Origin: Campylobacteraceae bacterium
GTDB lineage: Bacteria > Campylobacterota > Campylobacteria > Campylobacterales > Sulfurovaceae
NCBI GenBank assembly: GCA_027030605.1
Contig: JALVEV010000260.1
Location: 1-21,818 of the forward strand
Reading direction: 5' to 3'
DNA length: 21,818 nt
The position numbers were made by a program, and so were the translations under genes. Within the stretch, counting starts at the first letter, position 1; each line of letters begins with the position of its first letter. Positions 15,315 to 21,818 of this stretch are shown here, in pieces. Under the pieces are notes generated by a model, which searched no databases, was not told the origin of the DNA, and saw nothing but the letters and a program-made list of their open reading frames with translations.

Positions 15315-15440
15315 AAATGTTCTTCAGCATTGCTCACGAGGGCTATTACAAAGGAGGTCTAAATATGTTCTATCAAGGGAGTATATTTCAAAGGAGTTCA
15401 ATTACATACTTAATACTCGTGAACAATGCTGAAGACATTT
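15315..15440. ncRNA. Candidate structured RNA or MITE: 25-bp stem with GGA-rich loop
   Basis: Arms 15315-15340 and 15416-15440 pair over about 25 positions with one mismatch and one bulged base. The core CTTCAGCATTG is matched by CAATGCTGAAG. The 75-base loop carries three similar motifs, CAAAGGAG (15349), CAAGGGAG (15374) and CAAAGGAG (15389). The loop also has a perfect AGGAGG site before a 28-codon open frame (15365-15451) that runs through the right arm. It lies in a 326-base gap between divergently transcribed genes, where no terminator is needed. On the minus strand the left arm is followed by a run of six T. Possible readings are an RNA that titrates CsrA, a tiny gene, or a mobile-repeat relic. 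Confidence 0.45.
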
Positions 15441-15522
15441 ATTTGTCTTAATGTAATTATATACTAAGAGGATTAATCATCAAACAACGAATAATTAATG
15501 AATAGTTAATGGTCTATCATGA

Positions 15523-15528
15523 TATAAT
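15523..15528 (+). promoter_or_regulatory. -10 box for lgt
   Basis: TATAAT lies 27 bases before the lgt ATG, with AAGGA (15545-15549) between them. No -35 box is clear. Confidence 0.5.
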
Positions 15529-15554
15529 TATATTTTAATATATAAAGGATATAC

Positions 15555-16394
15555 ATGGAGTATTGGAACCACATATATGAACATTTTAATCCTGTCGCTT
15601 TAGATTTAGGTTTTATATCGGTGCATTGGTATGGCATCATGTATATCTTAGCACTTTTAACTGCCTTATGGTTTGCAAAGTGGATTGTAAAAAGAGACAA
15701 TATGCCCATTAGTGAAGCGATGCTTGATAACTATTTTATATGGATTGAGATAGGAATTATCTTAGGTGCTCGTATTTGGTATATTCTTTTTTATGACCCC
15801 AATACCTCATATTATCTTTCGCATCCATGGCAAATCTTTAATCCTTTTCAAAATGGTGAGTTTGTAGGAATTAGAGGTATGAGTTATCATGGTGCTGTAG
15901 TAGGAGCTGCGATTGCTTCTTACCTCTTTTCTCGTAAACACCCTGGTGTAATTTATAAAATTTTAGATGTTGTTGCCTTGGCTGTACCTGTTGGTTTTGT
16001 CTTTGGACGCATAGGAAACTTCTTAAACCAAGAGTTGGTTGGACGAGTAACTAATGTTCCTTGGGGAATCTATGTACAAGACCCTATCTCCCATCAATTT
16101 TTTCTTCGTCACCCCTCTCAACTCTATGAGGGGTTTTTAGAGGGAATTGTTATTGCTATTTTAATCTATCTCTATAGAAATCATCGAAAATTTGATGGAG
16201 CTTTAGTTGGAATTTATGGAGTAATGTATGGGACAGCACGTTTTATAGTTGAATTTTGGCGAGAAGCAGATGTACAGTTAGGTTATTATAATGGTTGGAT
16301 AACTATGGGACAGATACAGAGTCTAGTGATGATAATACTCTCTATTGCTATTTATCTATTTTTTAAAAAGCATTCAACTAAGAGAGATGTTTAA
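15555..16394 (+). CDS. lgt: Prolipoprotein diacylglyceryl transferase
   Basis: A 279-residue multi-pass inner-membrane enzyme that moves a diacylglyceryl group from phosphatidylglycerol to the lipobox cysteine of prolipoproteins, the first step of lipoprotein maturation. Family motifs: RGMSYHG (107-113) with the conserved His112, GRIGNFLNQELVGR (151-164) with the essential Arg and Asn, HPSQLYE (186-192) and RFIVEFWR (229-236). The length is normal. AAGGAT five bases before the ATG supports the start. It would process the lipoproteins encoded nearby at 10072-10758 and 12488-13330, though it is transcribed alone here. Confidence 0.96.
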   Translation: MEYWNHIYEHFNPVALDLGFISVHWYGIMYILALLTALWFAKWIVKRDNMPISEAMLDNYFIWIEIGIILGARIWYILFYDPNTSYYLSHPWQIFNPFQNGEFVGIRGMSYHGAVVGAAIASYLFSRKHPGVIYKILDVVALAVPVGFVFGRIGNFLNQELVGRVTNVPWGIYVQDPISHQFFLRHPSQLYEGFLEGIVIAILIYLYRNHRKFDGALVGIYGVMYGTARFIVEFWREADVQLGYYNGWITMGQIQSLVMIILSIAIYLFFKKHSTKRDV

Positions 16395-16403
16395 GATAAG
16401 TAT

Positions 16404-16429
16404 GGCTACTGTTATAAACAACAGTAGCC
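16404..16429. terminator. Strong hairpin after lgt, probably two-way
   Basis: GGCTACTGTT and AACAGTAGCC form a perfect ten-pair stem with a six-base loop, nine bases after the lgt stop. It also lies ten bases beyond the end of the small minus-strand frame at 16439-16546, so it could end both. The T-run is poor on both sides. Confidence 0.65.
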
Positions 16430-16438
16430 TATAGAAAA

Positions 16439-16546
16439 TTAAAAGTGTGTTAACATTTTACTTTGTATTAAATGTCTTAGCTTCTTCGCCTTTGGTGAGG
16501 GCGATTGAAGTAATAAGTATACAATTGTAGTTGAAATAGTTCTCAT
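16439..16546 (-). CDS. Small 35-residue protein, unknown
   Basis: A short frame encoding 35 residues, starting MRTISTTIVYLLLQS and ending KSKMLTHF-like (precisely QSKMLTHF). AAGGAG lies exactly eight bases before the ATG, a TATACT -10 box lies about 35 bases upstream (16585 to 16580), and a strong hairpin stands just past the stop. This full set of signals argues for a real gene. The first 14 residues are weakly hydrophobic and the rest is basic (KAKKLRH), a layout seen in small membrane peptides, type I toxins and leader peptides. An RNA whose coding is incidental is also possible. It accounts for most of the otherwise empty 350-base gap between lgt and the barrel protein. The remainder is AT-rich promoter DNA. 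Confidence 0.5.
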   Translation of the reverse strand: MRTISTTIVYLLLQSPSPKAKKLRHLIQSKMLTHF

Positions 16547-16744
16547 AATTTTTTCTCCTTGAAGTTCCTTTGTAGTAGAAGTATAATTTAAGAATTAGTC
16601 ATAAATATGAAAAAAAGATTAAGAAATTAAATTATTGTAAAAACTTATCTAAAAATATATAATATTTATTAACATATATTATTATATATTGTGTAATTAA
16701 AGAAATGTTATGATTCTCTCTTTTATAGTAACTAGGAGTGAATT

Positions 16745-17491
16745 ATGCAAAAATTAAATATAGTATTGGCTACAACATTAGTTGTAAGCAGTTTCGTGTA
16801 TGGTGGTGGAGATATTTTACCAGCCTCTATTGAACATGAAGAGGTTTATGTTCCTATTGAACCAGCAGAAGAGGTCGTTGCCCCTATAGTAGCTGAACCA
16901 GAACCAGTTCCCATTCCTCAATCTACACCAGCTCCACAACCTATTCCAGTAGCTGTCATACCTACTGTAAATATTTCCCCATCTGGATTTTATGTTGCTT
17001 TAGGTTTAAGTGATGCGAGATATGAACCAAATTGTGGCTGTAGAGGAACAGGAGATGTTGATAAAACAGCAGGTATTGCTGGAAGAGTTGGATATGACTT
17101 TAATCAATTTGTTGGTGTTGAAGCAAGAGCTATTCGAACTAATTGGAAATCAGAGGGAGGAAAACTTAAACACTATGGGGCTTTTTTAAAGCCGATGTAT
17201 CCTGTAAGTAGTGCAATTACCCTTTATGGACTAGCAGGGTTAGCCGCAACAAAAACAGATGGAACAGGTAGACAACTAACTGATAGTAATGGGTTTGCTT
17301 GGGGTACAGGGCTAGAGTATGACCTAGGTCGAGACGACCGAGTAAAAGAGGGTAGATACTCAAGAGCTTTTGATGGTTATGGTGACCAAGAGAGTGGTTG
17401 GGGACTCTTTGCTGATTATGAAAGGCTTCTTCAAAAATCAGATGCTCCCGATTTAGATGCCATAAGTGTTGGTATTACTTATGACTTTTAA
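16745..17491 (+). CDS. Outer-membrane beta-barrel protein with proline-rich linker
   Basis: A 248-residue exported protein: a signal peptide over the first 20 or so residues, then an acidic, proline-rich segment (about 37-76, repeated EP, AP and IP units), then a small barrel domain from about residue 80 to the final ITYDF, whose terminal aromatic is the usual BAM signal. Alternating hydrophobic strands such as GFYVALGLS, GIAGRVGYDF and AITLYGLAGL fit an eight-stranded OmpA/OmpX-like barrel. CGCR at 97-100 may form a disulfide in a loop. AGGAG precedes the ATG and a long AT-rich region lies upstream. It overlaps the convergent AI-2E gene by four bases. The ligand or function is unknown. Confidence 0.82.
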   Translation: MQKLNIVLATTLVVSSFVYGGGDILPASIEHEEVYVPIEPAEEVVAPIVAEPEPVPIPQSTPAPQPIPVAVIPTVNISPSGFYVALGLSDARYEPNCGCRGTGDVDKTAGIAGRVGYDFNQFVGVEARAIRTNWKSEGGKLKHYGAFLKPMYPVSSAITLYGLAGLAATKTDGTGRQLTDSNGFAWGTGLEYDLGRDDRVKEGRYSRAFDGYGDQESGWGLFADYERLLQKSDAPDLDAISVGITYDF

Positions 17492-18531
17492 AGAGTAGTT
17501 TCACTACTCTTTCCTCCATATAACTCAATATAGACCTTAGAGATAGCAATTAAAAATGAGGTAAGTGCAGGTCCTAAAATCATCCCCCAAAAACCAAAAG
17601 AGCTCATTCCTGCAACAATGGAGAAGAAGATAATAAGTTCATTAATATGAACTGAACTATGCAAAATATCATCTTTTATGTAGCGAATAATAATAGGCTT
17701 AATAAAAGTATCTGCAATAATTGATATAACAACAATAGAGTAGAGAGCTATAATAATAGCAGAGTTAGAGTTTAGTGTCGTCCAAGCATAGAGTGAAACA
17801 GGCATCCAAACAATAGCTCCTCCTACAAAAGGAATAAGTGAAGCAAAACCATAAATTGTTCCTAGTAGAAGCCCGTTAAAACCAAAAAATGAGATAACAA
17901 TACCAAAAAGCATTCCCTCAAAGATAGCAGTTACAATGATAGAGTAAAATACAATCTCCATAGTAGATGAAATCTCCTTAATAATCTGCTTTCCTTCATT
18001 GTCTCTCATAGGTAGAAAAGAGGCAATAATATAAAAAAGTTTATCGGTATAACGGTTAAGTACATAGTAAAAAACAATGACAAAAAAGACATTTTTTATA
18101 AAATCAATCCCTTGTGTTCCAGCTTTAGTAATAGTGATTGTAGAGGATTTAATGGTCTCTAATATCTGTTGATTATCTAGATTCTCTTGTGTCCATGCAC
18201 CTAAAATAGGTATCTCCTCTGTTAATGAGATAATTTTAGAGGTTATTTGCTTAATAATATTTAAATCCATAGTTGCTAAAGCGTGTACTCCAATAGTAGC
18301 AATATAGATAATTGGTACAAAAAGAATAAGAAAGAGTAAGAGACTTAAAATAATTGATGAGATGTTTTCAGAGTGAATTGAGTCAGTAATTTTGACATGG
18401 ACATTTGTTGTTGCCATGGTTAAAAGAAGGGCTACCACCATAGAGAGTAAAAAAGGTTGATAGATGGCATAGGCTCCTGCTAGTGCAAGAGCAAATAAAA
18501 TAGCAATAATATAGTCATTTTTAGTTATCAT
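17488..18531 (-). CDS. AI-2E/PerM family membrane transporter
   Basis: A 347-residue inner-membrane protein of the AI-2E transporter (UPF0118/PerM) family. Hydrophobic spans lie near residues 7-24, 28-42, 58-84, 145-160, 195-217, 220-248, 257-275 and 297-330, with a soluble stretch at about 85-142, the usual layout. SLIPFVGGAIVW (231-242) and FWGMILGP (314-321) are family motifs. Known members export autoinducer-2 or act as ion/proton antiporters; which applies here cannot be told. AGGAG within the end of ruvB precedes its ATG and only five bases separate the genes, so it is co-transcribed with ruvB. Its last codons lie in a hairpin shared with the convergent barrel gene. Confidence 0.9.
   Translation of the reverse strand: MITKNDYIIAILFALALAGAYAIYQPFLLSMVVALLLTMATTNVHVKITDSIHSENISSIILSLLLFLILFVPIIYIATIGVHALATMDLNIIKQITSKIISLTEEIPILGAWTQENLDNQQILETIKSSTITITKAGTQGIDFIKNVFFVIVFYYVLNRYTDKLFYIIASFLPMRDNEGKQIIKEISSTMEIVFYSIIVTAIFEGMLFGIVISFFGFNGLLLGTIYGFASLIPFVGGAIVWMPVSLYAWTTLNSNSAIIIALYSIVVISIIADTFIKPIIIRYIKDDILHSSVHINELIIFFSIVAGMSSFGFWGMILGPALTSFLIAISKVYIELYGGKSSETTL
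17490..17512. terminator. Perfect hairpin over two convergent gene ends
   Basis: AAAGAGTAGT and ACTACTCTTT form a perfect ten-pair stem around TTC. It covers the stop of the barrel gene and the last codons of the AI-2E family gene. The minus-strand side ends in an A/T-rich stretch. Likely a two-way terminator embedded in coding sequence. Confidence 0.65.
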
Positions 18532-18536
18532 ATAAC

Positions 18537-19532
18537 TTATTCTCCTGATGGGCTTAGTCGAAAGTAGGAGTAGGATTTCTCTGTAGCTATTCGTCCACGA
18601 GCTGTTCGTTCTATATAGCCATTAGCAAGAAGATATGGTTCTAAAACATCTTCAATCGTTCCCTCATCTTCACTAAGGGCTGCAGCAATAGTACTTAAGC
18701 CCATTGGACGACCTTTAGAGCTAATAAGAAACTCTAGTAGTCGAATATCCTCTTCATCAAATCCCAACTCATTTACTCCTAGTTGATTTAAGGCATATTG
18801 AGTTGTTTTAAGAAAAATTCTCTCTTCATTAGCAACTTCAGAAAAGTCACGAACACGTCGAAGAAGTCTAAGGGCTAACCTTGGTGTTCCACGGCTTCGT
18901 TTAGCAATCTCATGAGCTGCATCATCATTCGTTACTTTATCTAGTTTTATCGAAGCTAAATGAACAATTTCAGCCAGTTCCTCTGCTGTATAAAACTGCA
19001 TACGAAAGTGCATTCCAAAACGTTCACGAAGAGGATGAGATAACATCCCTGCACGAGTAGTAGCCCCAATAAGTGTAAATCGTGGTAAATCAATCTTGAC
19101 AGTTTGAGCAGCAGGACCAGAACCAATTATAATGTCTAGTCTAAAGTCCTCCATAGCAGAGTAGAGTATCTCTTCAATAGCAGGGGACATTCGGTGAATC
19201 TCATCTATAAATAAGATGTCTCCCTCTTCAATATTGGTTAAAATAGCTGCTAAATCACCAGACTTTTCAATCATAGGTGCAGCTGTGGTTTTAATTTGTG
19301 CATTCATCTCTGTGGCAATGAGATTTGCAATGGTTGTTTTACCAAGCCCAGGAGGTCCAAAAAATAGTATGTGGTCAAGTGCCTCTTCTCGTTTTTTAGA
19401 GGCTTCAATAAATACTTTTAGATTCTTCTTAATCTGCTCTTGACCAATATATTCATCCCAAGAAGAGGGGCGAAGGGAGACCTCTTCAATATACTCATTA
19501 TCAAATTTTTCAATATCTACAACTCTTTCCAT
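18537..19532 (-). CDS. ruvB: Holliday junction branch migration ATPase RuvB
   Basis: A 331-residue AAA+ motor that, with RuvA, drives branch migration of Holliday junctions in recombination and repair. Walker A is GPPGLGKTT (59-67), Walker B FIDEIHR (108-114) and sensor 1 is IGATTRAG (155-162). RPSSWDEYIGQ near the start and the winged-helix end (GLSTIAAALSEDEGTIEDV then RTARGRIAT) are diagnostic. The length is standard. ruvA and ruvC are not adjacent. It lies between panB and the AI-2E family gene on the same strand, with a hairpin and an AT-rich stretch before it that may hold its own promoter. Confidence 0.98.
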   Translation of the reverse strand: MERVVDIEKFDNEYIEEVSLRPSSWDEYIGQEQIKKNLKVFIEASKKREEALDHILFFGPPGLGKTTIANLIATEMNAQIKTTAAPMIEKSGDLAAILTNIEEGDILFIDEIHRMSPAIEEILYSAMEDFRLDIIIGSGPAAQTVKIDLPRFTLIGATTRAGMLSHPLRERFGMHFRMQFYTAEELAEIVHLASIKLDKVTNDDAAHEIAKRSRGTPRLALRLLRRVRDFSEVANEERIFLKTTQYALNQLGVNELGFDEEDIRLLEFLISSKGRPMGLSTIAAALSEDEGTIEDVLEPYLLANGYIERTARGRIATEKSYSYFRLSPSGE

Positions 19533-19558
19533 ATCTCTCTTTTTATATATTATTTAAC

Positions 19559-19580
19559 GGTGTTTTCGGGGGGAAACACC
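19559..19580. terminator. Hairpin with G-run loop between panB and ruvB
   Basis: GGTGTTT and AAACACC pair over seven positions around an eight-base loop that contains six G in a row on the plus strand (C on the transcribed-RNA side of panB). It lies 17 bases past the panB stop. On the minus strand it is followed by GTTAAATAATATATAAAAAG rather than a T-run, so termination would be weak. A TATATAA after it may start ruvB transcripts. Confidence 0.5.
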
Positions 19581-19596
19581 CTATAGGATTTTATTT

Positions 19597-20409
19597 TTAA
19601 TAGGTATACTCTTGACTAGGAAACTCTCTATTTTTTACTTCACTTGTATATTTCTCTAAATTCTCACGAACCAACTCTGCACCATTACAATAGCGTTTTA
19701 CAAATTTAGGTTTAAACTCTTCAAAAAAACCAAACATATCTGACCAAACTAGTACTTGACCATCACACTCTAGCCCAGCACCAATCCCTATGGTAGGAAT
19801 GGTAATTGCATCGGTAATGGCTTTTGCAGCTTCACTTTTAACCCCTTCAACTACAATGGCAAAAGCCCCAGCAGCTTCAAGTGCTTTGGCATCTTCGACA
19901 AGTAAGTCTATGTCTGTTTTGTCTTTTCCACGTACTTTATATCCACCATCTGCACGAACAAATTGAGGCATTAGCCCAATATGTCCCAAAACAGCAATGG
20001 AGTTTTCAGTAAGTGCTTTAACAATATTGGCTCTCTCTTTTCCACCCTCAATCTTTACTGCTTGGGCATTGGTTTCTTGATATGCACGGGTGGCATTTTT
20101 AACAGCTTCACTCTTTGAGGTATAGGAGCCAAAAGGCATGTCTAAAACAATAAGAGGCAGAGATGCTCCATTACAGACAGCTTGGGTGTGGTAAATCATC
20201 TGGTCCATAGTGGCTGAAAGGGTGTCATCTTTTCCTAAAAAGCTCATGTTTAAGCTGTCCCCAACCAATATCATGTCAACATTTCCATCAAAAAGTTTAG
20301 CAAATAGGGCATCGTAGGCAGTTACCATAGTTATTGGCTCTACACCTTTCATCTTTGCAATGGTGCTTAAAGTTACTTTTTTCGCAACTTTTTCGGTATG
20401 AATACTCAT
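19597..20409 (-). CDS. panB: 3-methyl-2-oxobutanoate hydroxymethyltransferase
   Basis: A 270-residue ketopantoate hydroxymethyltransferase, the first committed step of pantothenate and so coenzyme A synthesis, using 5,10-methylenetetrahydrofolate. Seen motifs: MVTAYDALFAKLFD (28-41), VGDSLNM (49-55) with metal-binding Asp51, LDMPFGSY (89-96) with Asp90, VKIEGG (118-123), GHIGLMPQ (142-149) and the catalytic Glu188 in VVEGV. The length is standard. It diverges from trpA across a 43-base gap that must hold both promoters. AAGGTA lies before the ATG. No other pantothenate gene is nearby. Confidence 0.97.
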   Translation of the reverse strand: MSIHTEKVAKKVTLSTIAKMKGVEPITMVTAYDALFAKLFDGNVDMILVGDSLNMSFLGKDDTLSATMDQMIYHTQAVCNGASLPLIVLDMPFGSYTSKSEAVKNATRAYQETNAQAVKIEGGKERANIVKALTENSIAVLGHIGLMPQFVRADGGYKVRGKDKTDIDLLVEDAKALEAAGAFAIVVEGVKSEAAKAITDAITIPTIGIGAGLECDGQVLVWSDMFGFFEEFKPKFVKRYCNGAELVRENLEKYTSEVKNREFPSQEYTY

Positions 20410-20452
20410 TGTTTGTACCTTACTTAATTATTGAAGTGATTTTATCTAAAAA

Positions 20453-21232
20453 ATGTATAATACCAACAATATTTTAAAAAAAGAGTCCCAATTGAAAAAT
20501 TTAGTCGCATACATTACTACAGGTTACCCCTCTTTAGATTTTACGGTTGATATGGCTTTGGCATTAGCAGATGCAGGTGTTGATACACTTGAATTGGGTA
20601 TGCCATTCTCAGACCCTGTTGCCGATGGTCCAGTTATAGAAAAAGCAAACTTAAAAGCACTGCAAGGGGGGTTTAAACTTGAACAGCTTTTTGAAGCCTC
20701 AAGAGAGATTGCCCCTAATATAGATACTTTATGGATGGGGTACTTTAATCCTTTCTACCATAAGGGTATGGAGTTTTTTATAGACCAAGCAAAAGAGAGT
20801 GGGGTAAATGGATTTATTATTCCTGATTTACCATTTGAAGAGGCACAACCCTATCAAGCTATGATGAGAGAGGCAGATTTGACTCTTATAGATTTTATTG
20901 CTCCTACAGATTCAAAAGAGAGAATTAAAGAGATTGTTGCAGACTCTCAAAAATTCATCTATTTAGTAGCTTATGCAGGTATTACAGGAGCAGGACAGAG
21001 TGAAGATTTACAAGCGATTATTGCAGATATTAAAGAGTATACGAAAACACCTGTCTATGTAGGGTTTGGTGTTGACCAAAATACAGCGAAAGAGAAAGCT
21101 AAAGGAGTTGATGGGGTTATCGTTGGTTCAGCTTTTGTTAAGGTACTCTTAGACGAATCACTTAACAATAGTCAAAAAATCACAAAAGTAGCCAGTTTAG
21201 CTAAAGAAATTAAAGAAAAAATTAACGAATAG
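20453..21232 (+). CDS. trpA: Tryptophan synthase alpha subunit
   Basis: A 259-residue TIM-barrel enzyme that cleaves indole-3-glycerol phosphate to indole and glyceraldehyde-3-phosphate, working with TrpB. Catalytic Glu47 and Asp58 lie in LELGMPFSDPVADGP. YVGFGV and VIVGSAFV form the phosphate-binding region near the end. AYAGITGAG (about 174-182) is the conserved loop 6. No ribosome binding site is clear before the ATG. trpB and other trp genes are not adjacent, so the trp genes are dispersed or at least trpA is separated here. I saw no attenuator or TRAP-type element upstream. Confidence 0.97.
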   Translation: MYNTNNILKKESQLKNLVAYITTGYPSLDFTVDMALALADAGVDTLELGMPFSDPVADGPVIEKANLKALQGGFKLEQLFEASREIAPNIDTLWMGYFNPFYHKGMEFFIDQAKESGVNGFIIPDLPFEEAQPYQAMMREADLTLIDFIAPTDSKERIKEIVADSQKFIYLVAYAGITGAGQSEDLQAIIADIKEYTKTPVYVGFGVDQNTAKEKAKGVDGVIVGSAFVKVLLDESLNNSQKITKVASLAKEIKEKINE

Positions 21233-21245
21233 TGAAAAAATAGGT

Positions 21246-21251
21246 TATAAT
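21246..21251 (+). promoter_or_regulatory. -10 box for the small coiled-coil gene
   Basis: TATAAT lies 39 bases before the ATG at 21290, in the short gap after trpA. No -35 box is clear. Confidence 0.45.
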
Positions 21252-21289
21252 ATTAATATAATTTTTTAAAATGAATATAAGGAATGAAT

Positions 21290-21544
21290 ATGAAAAATAA
21301 AACTGCTTTAGAAGAGTTAGATAGTAAAATTACATTAATTTTAGAAAAATATGAAATACTTAAAGAGGAGAATCGTAAGTTAAAAGAGTCTGTTGAGTTA
21401 AATCGTGAAACAGAAGCAGAGTTGCGTAATGAGATTCTAAAACTTCGTGAAGAGGAGGAGTTGAGAATACTTGAAATTGAAGATATTGCACAGCGAATCA
21501 ACCAAGCTATTGGAAAAAATAACGACTTTCAAATCTCAGCTTAG
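21290..21544 (+). CDS. Small coiled-coil protein, ZapB-like in form
   Basis: An 84-residue protein that is almost wholly charged helix with leucine/isoleucine heptads (about residues 4-66), so a dimeric coiled coil, with a short tail ending NDFQISA. No signal peptide or membrane segment is present. Size and composition recall cell-division coiled coils such as ZapB, but I cannot assign it. AAGGA at 21279-21283 directly abuts the ATG at 21284 and is six bases from the ATG at 21290, so I take the second. It sits between trpA and ssrA, and the ssrA promoter begins two bases after its stop. Confidence 0.7.
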   Translation: MKNKTALEELDSKITLILEKYEILKEENRKLKESVELNRETEAELRNEILKLREEEELRILEIEDIAQRINQAIGKNNDFQISA

Positions 21545-21546
21545 TA

Positions 21547-21575
21547 TTGACATAAAAAAAAATTTGTGTTATAAT
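21547..21575 (+). promoter_or_regulatory. Consensus sigma-70 promoter of ssrA
   Basis: TTGACA (21547-21552) and TATAAT (21570-21575) are both perfect consensus, with a 17-base spacer. Transcription would begin near 21582, giving a leader of about 30 bases that is removed to make mature tmRNA. It is the only promoter in the window with both boxes perfect. Confidence 0.9.
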
Positions 21576-21612
21576 TAATATTCCTTGTAGTAAATCATTA
21601 CATGAATATTAT

Positions 21613-21818
21613 GGGGGCGACTTGGTTTCGACTGGAATAGTCGGGGCTATGTGCATGTCGGACTGAGCAACTCCGTTATACGGCTCATCGCAATAACTGC
21701 AAACAATACAGATTACCGTCCAGCTCTCGCAGTAGCGTAGAGTTAAACAAACTTTTGGACTGCCCTGCTAGTGAGTGTCATCTTAGCTAGATTTTGGGTA
21801 TCACAATCTGATGACTAT
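21613..21818 (+). ncRNA. ssrA: tmRNA (transfer-messenger RNA), 5' part
   Basis: GGGGGCGACTTGGTTTCGAC is the conserved 5' end of tmRNA, half of the tRNA-like acceptor and D-arm region. The tag reading frame starts at the resume codon GCA (21699-21701) and ends at TAG (21738-21740), adding ANNTDYRPALAVA to stalled proteins and so marking them for proteolysis while freeing the ribosome. The 5' end of pseudoknot-rich sequence after the tag is present, but the 3' half, including the T arm and CCA end, lies beyond the right edge. Tags starting ANN/AVNNTDY and rich in Ala-Pro are typical of Campylobacterota. Its SmpB partner is not in the window. Confidence 0.95.

Overview
The window looks like chromosomal DNA of a Campylobacterota (epsilonproteobacterium), probably a free-living relative of Sulfurimonas, Sulfurovum or Arcobacter rather than a gut pathogen. 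The evidence is AT-rich, densely packed coding on both strands, a CiaB homologue, a CetB/Aer-like single-PAS protein, an ArsRS-type two-component pair, and a tmRNA whose tag reads ANNTDYRPALAVA, close in form to the NNTDY-type tags of this phylum. The exact genus cannot be fixed from the sequence alone.

Layout. 1-4000: the tail of an unrecognised gene, a CiaB-like metallopeptidase, an NlpC/P60 hydrolase, a PAS sensor (minus strand) and a small exported coiled-coil protein. 4050-7870: a translationally coupled membrane protein/GTPase pair (DUF2868/DUF3482) facing alanine racemase. 7953-8896: a probable toxin-antitoxin pair (HTH protein plus a Fic protein of the mobile mystery protein B type). 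8981-11843: agmatine deiminase and N-carbamoylputrescine amidase, which together make putrescine from agmatine, separated by a minus-strand CAP-domain lipoprotein. 11915-13330: a truncated haemoglobin and a lysozyme-like lipoprotein. 13339-15243: a sensor kinase and response regulator (minus strand). 15555-17491: lgt and an outer-membrane beta-barrel protein. 17488-20409: an AI-2E-family membrane protein, ruvB and panB (minus strand). 20453-21818: trpA, a small coiled-coil protein and the 5' part of ssrA.

Most of this is housekeeping or envelope biology. The only clear accessory module is the HTH/Fic pair. The most interesting non-coding material is in three places: the 15.2-15.5 kb gap, which holds a long stem-loop with three GGA motifs in its loop; the 16.4-16.6 kb gap, which holds an unlisted 35-codon gene with its own ribosome binding site, -10 box and terminator; and a pair of near-identical palindromes, one ending the GTPase gene and one inside the alanine racemase coding sequence.

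The response-regulator gene seems to start at a rare ATT codon. Several convergent gene pairs share compact hairpins that probably act as two-way terminators. I saw no IS element, CRISPR array, tRNA or rRNA gene.
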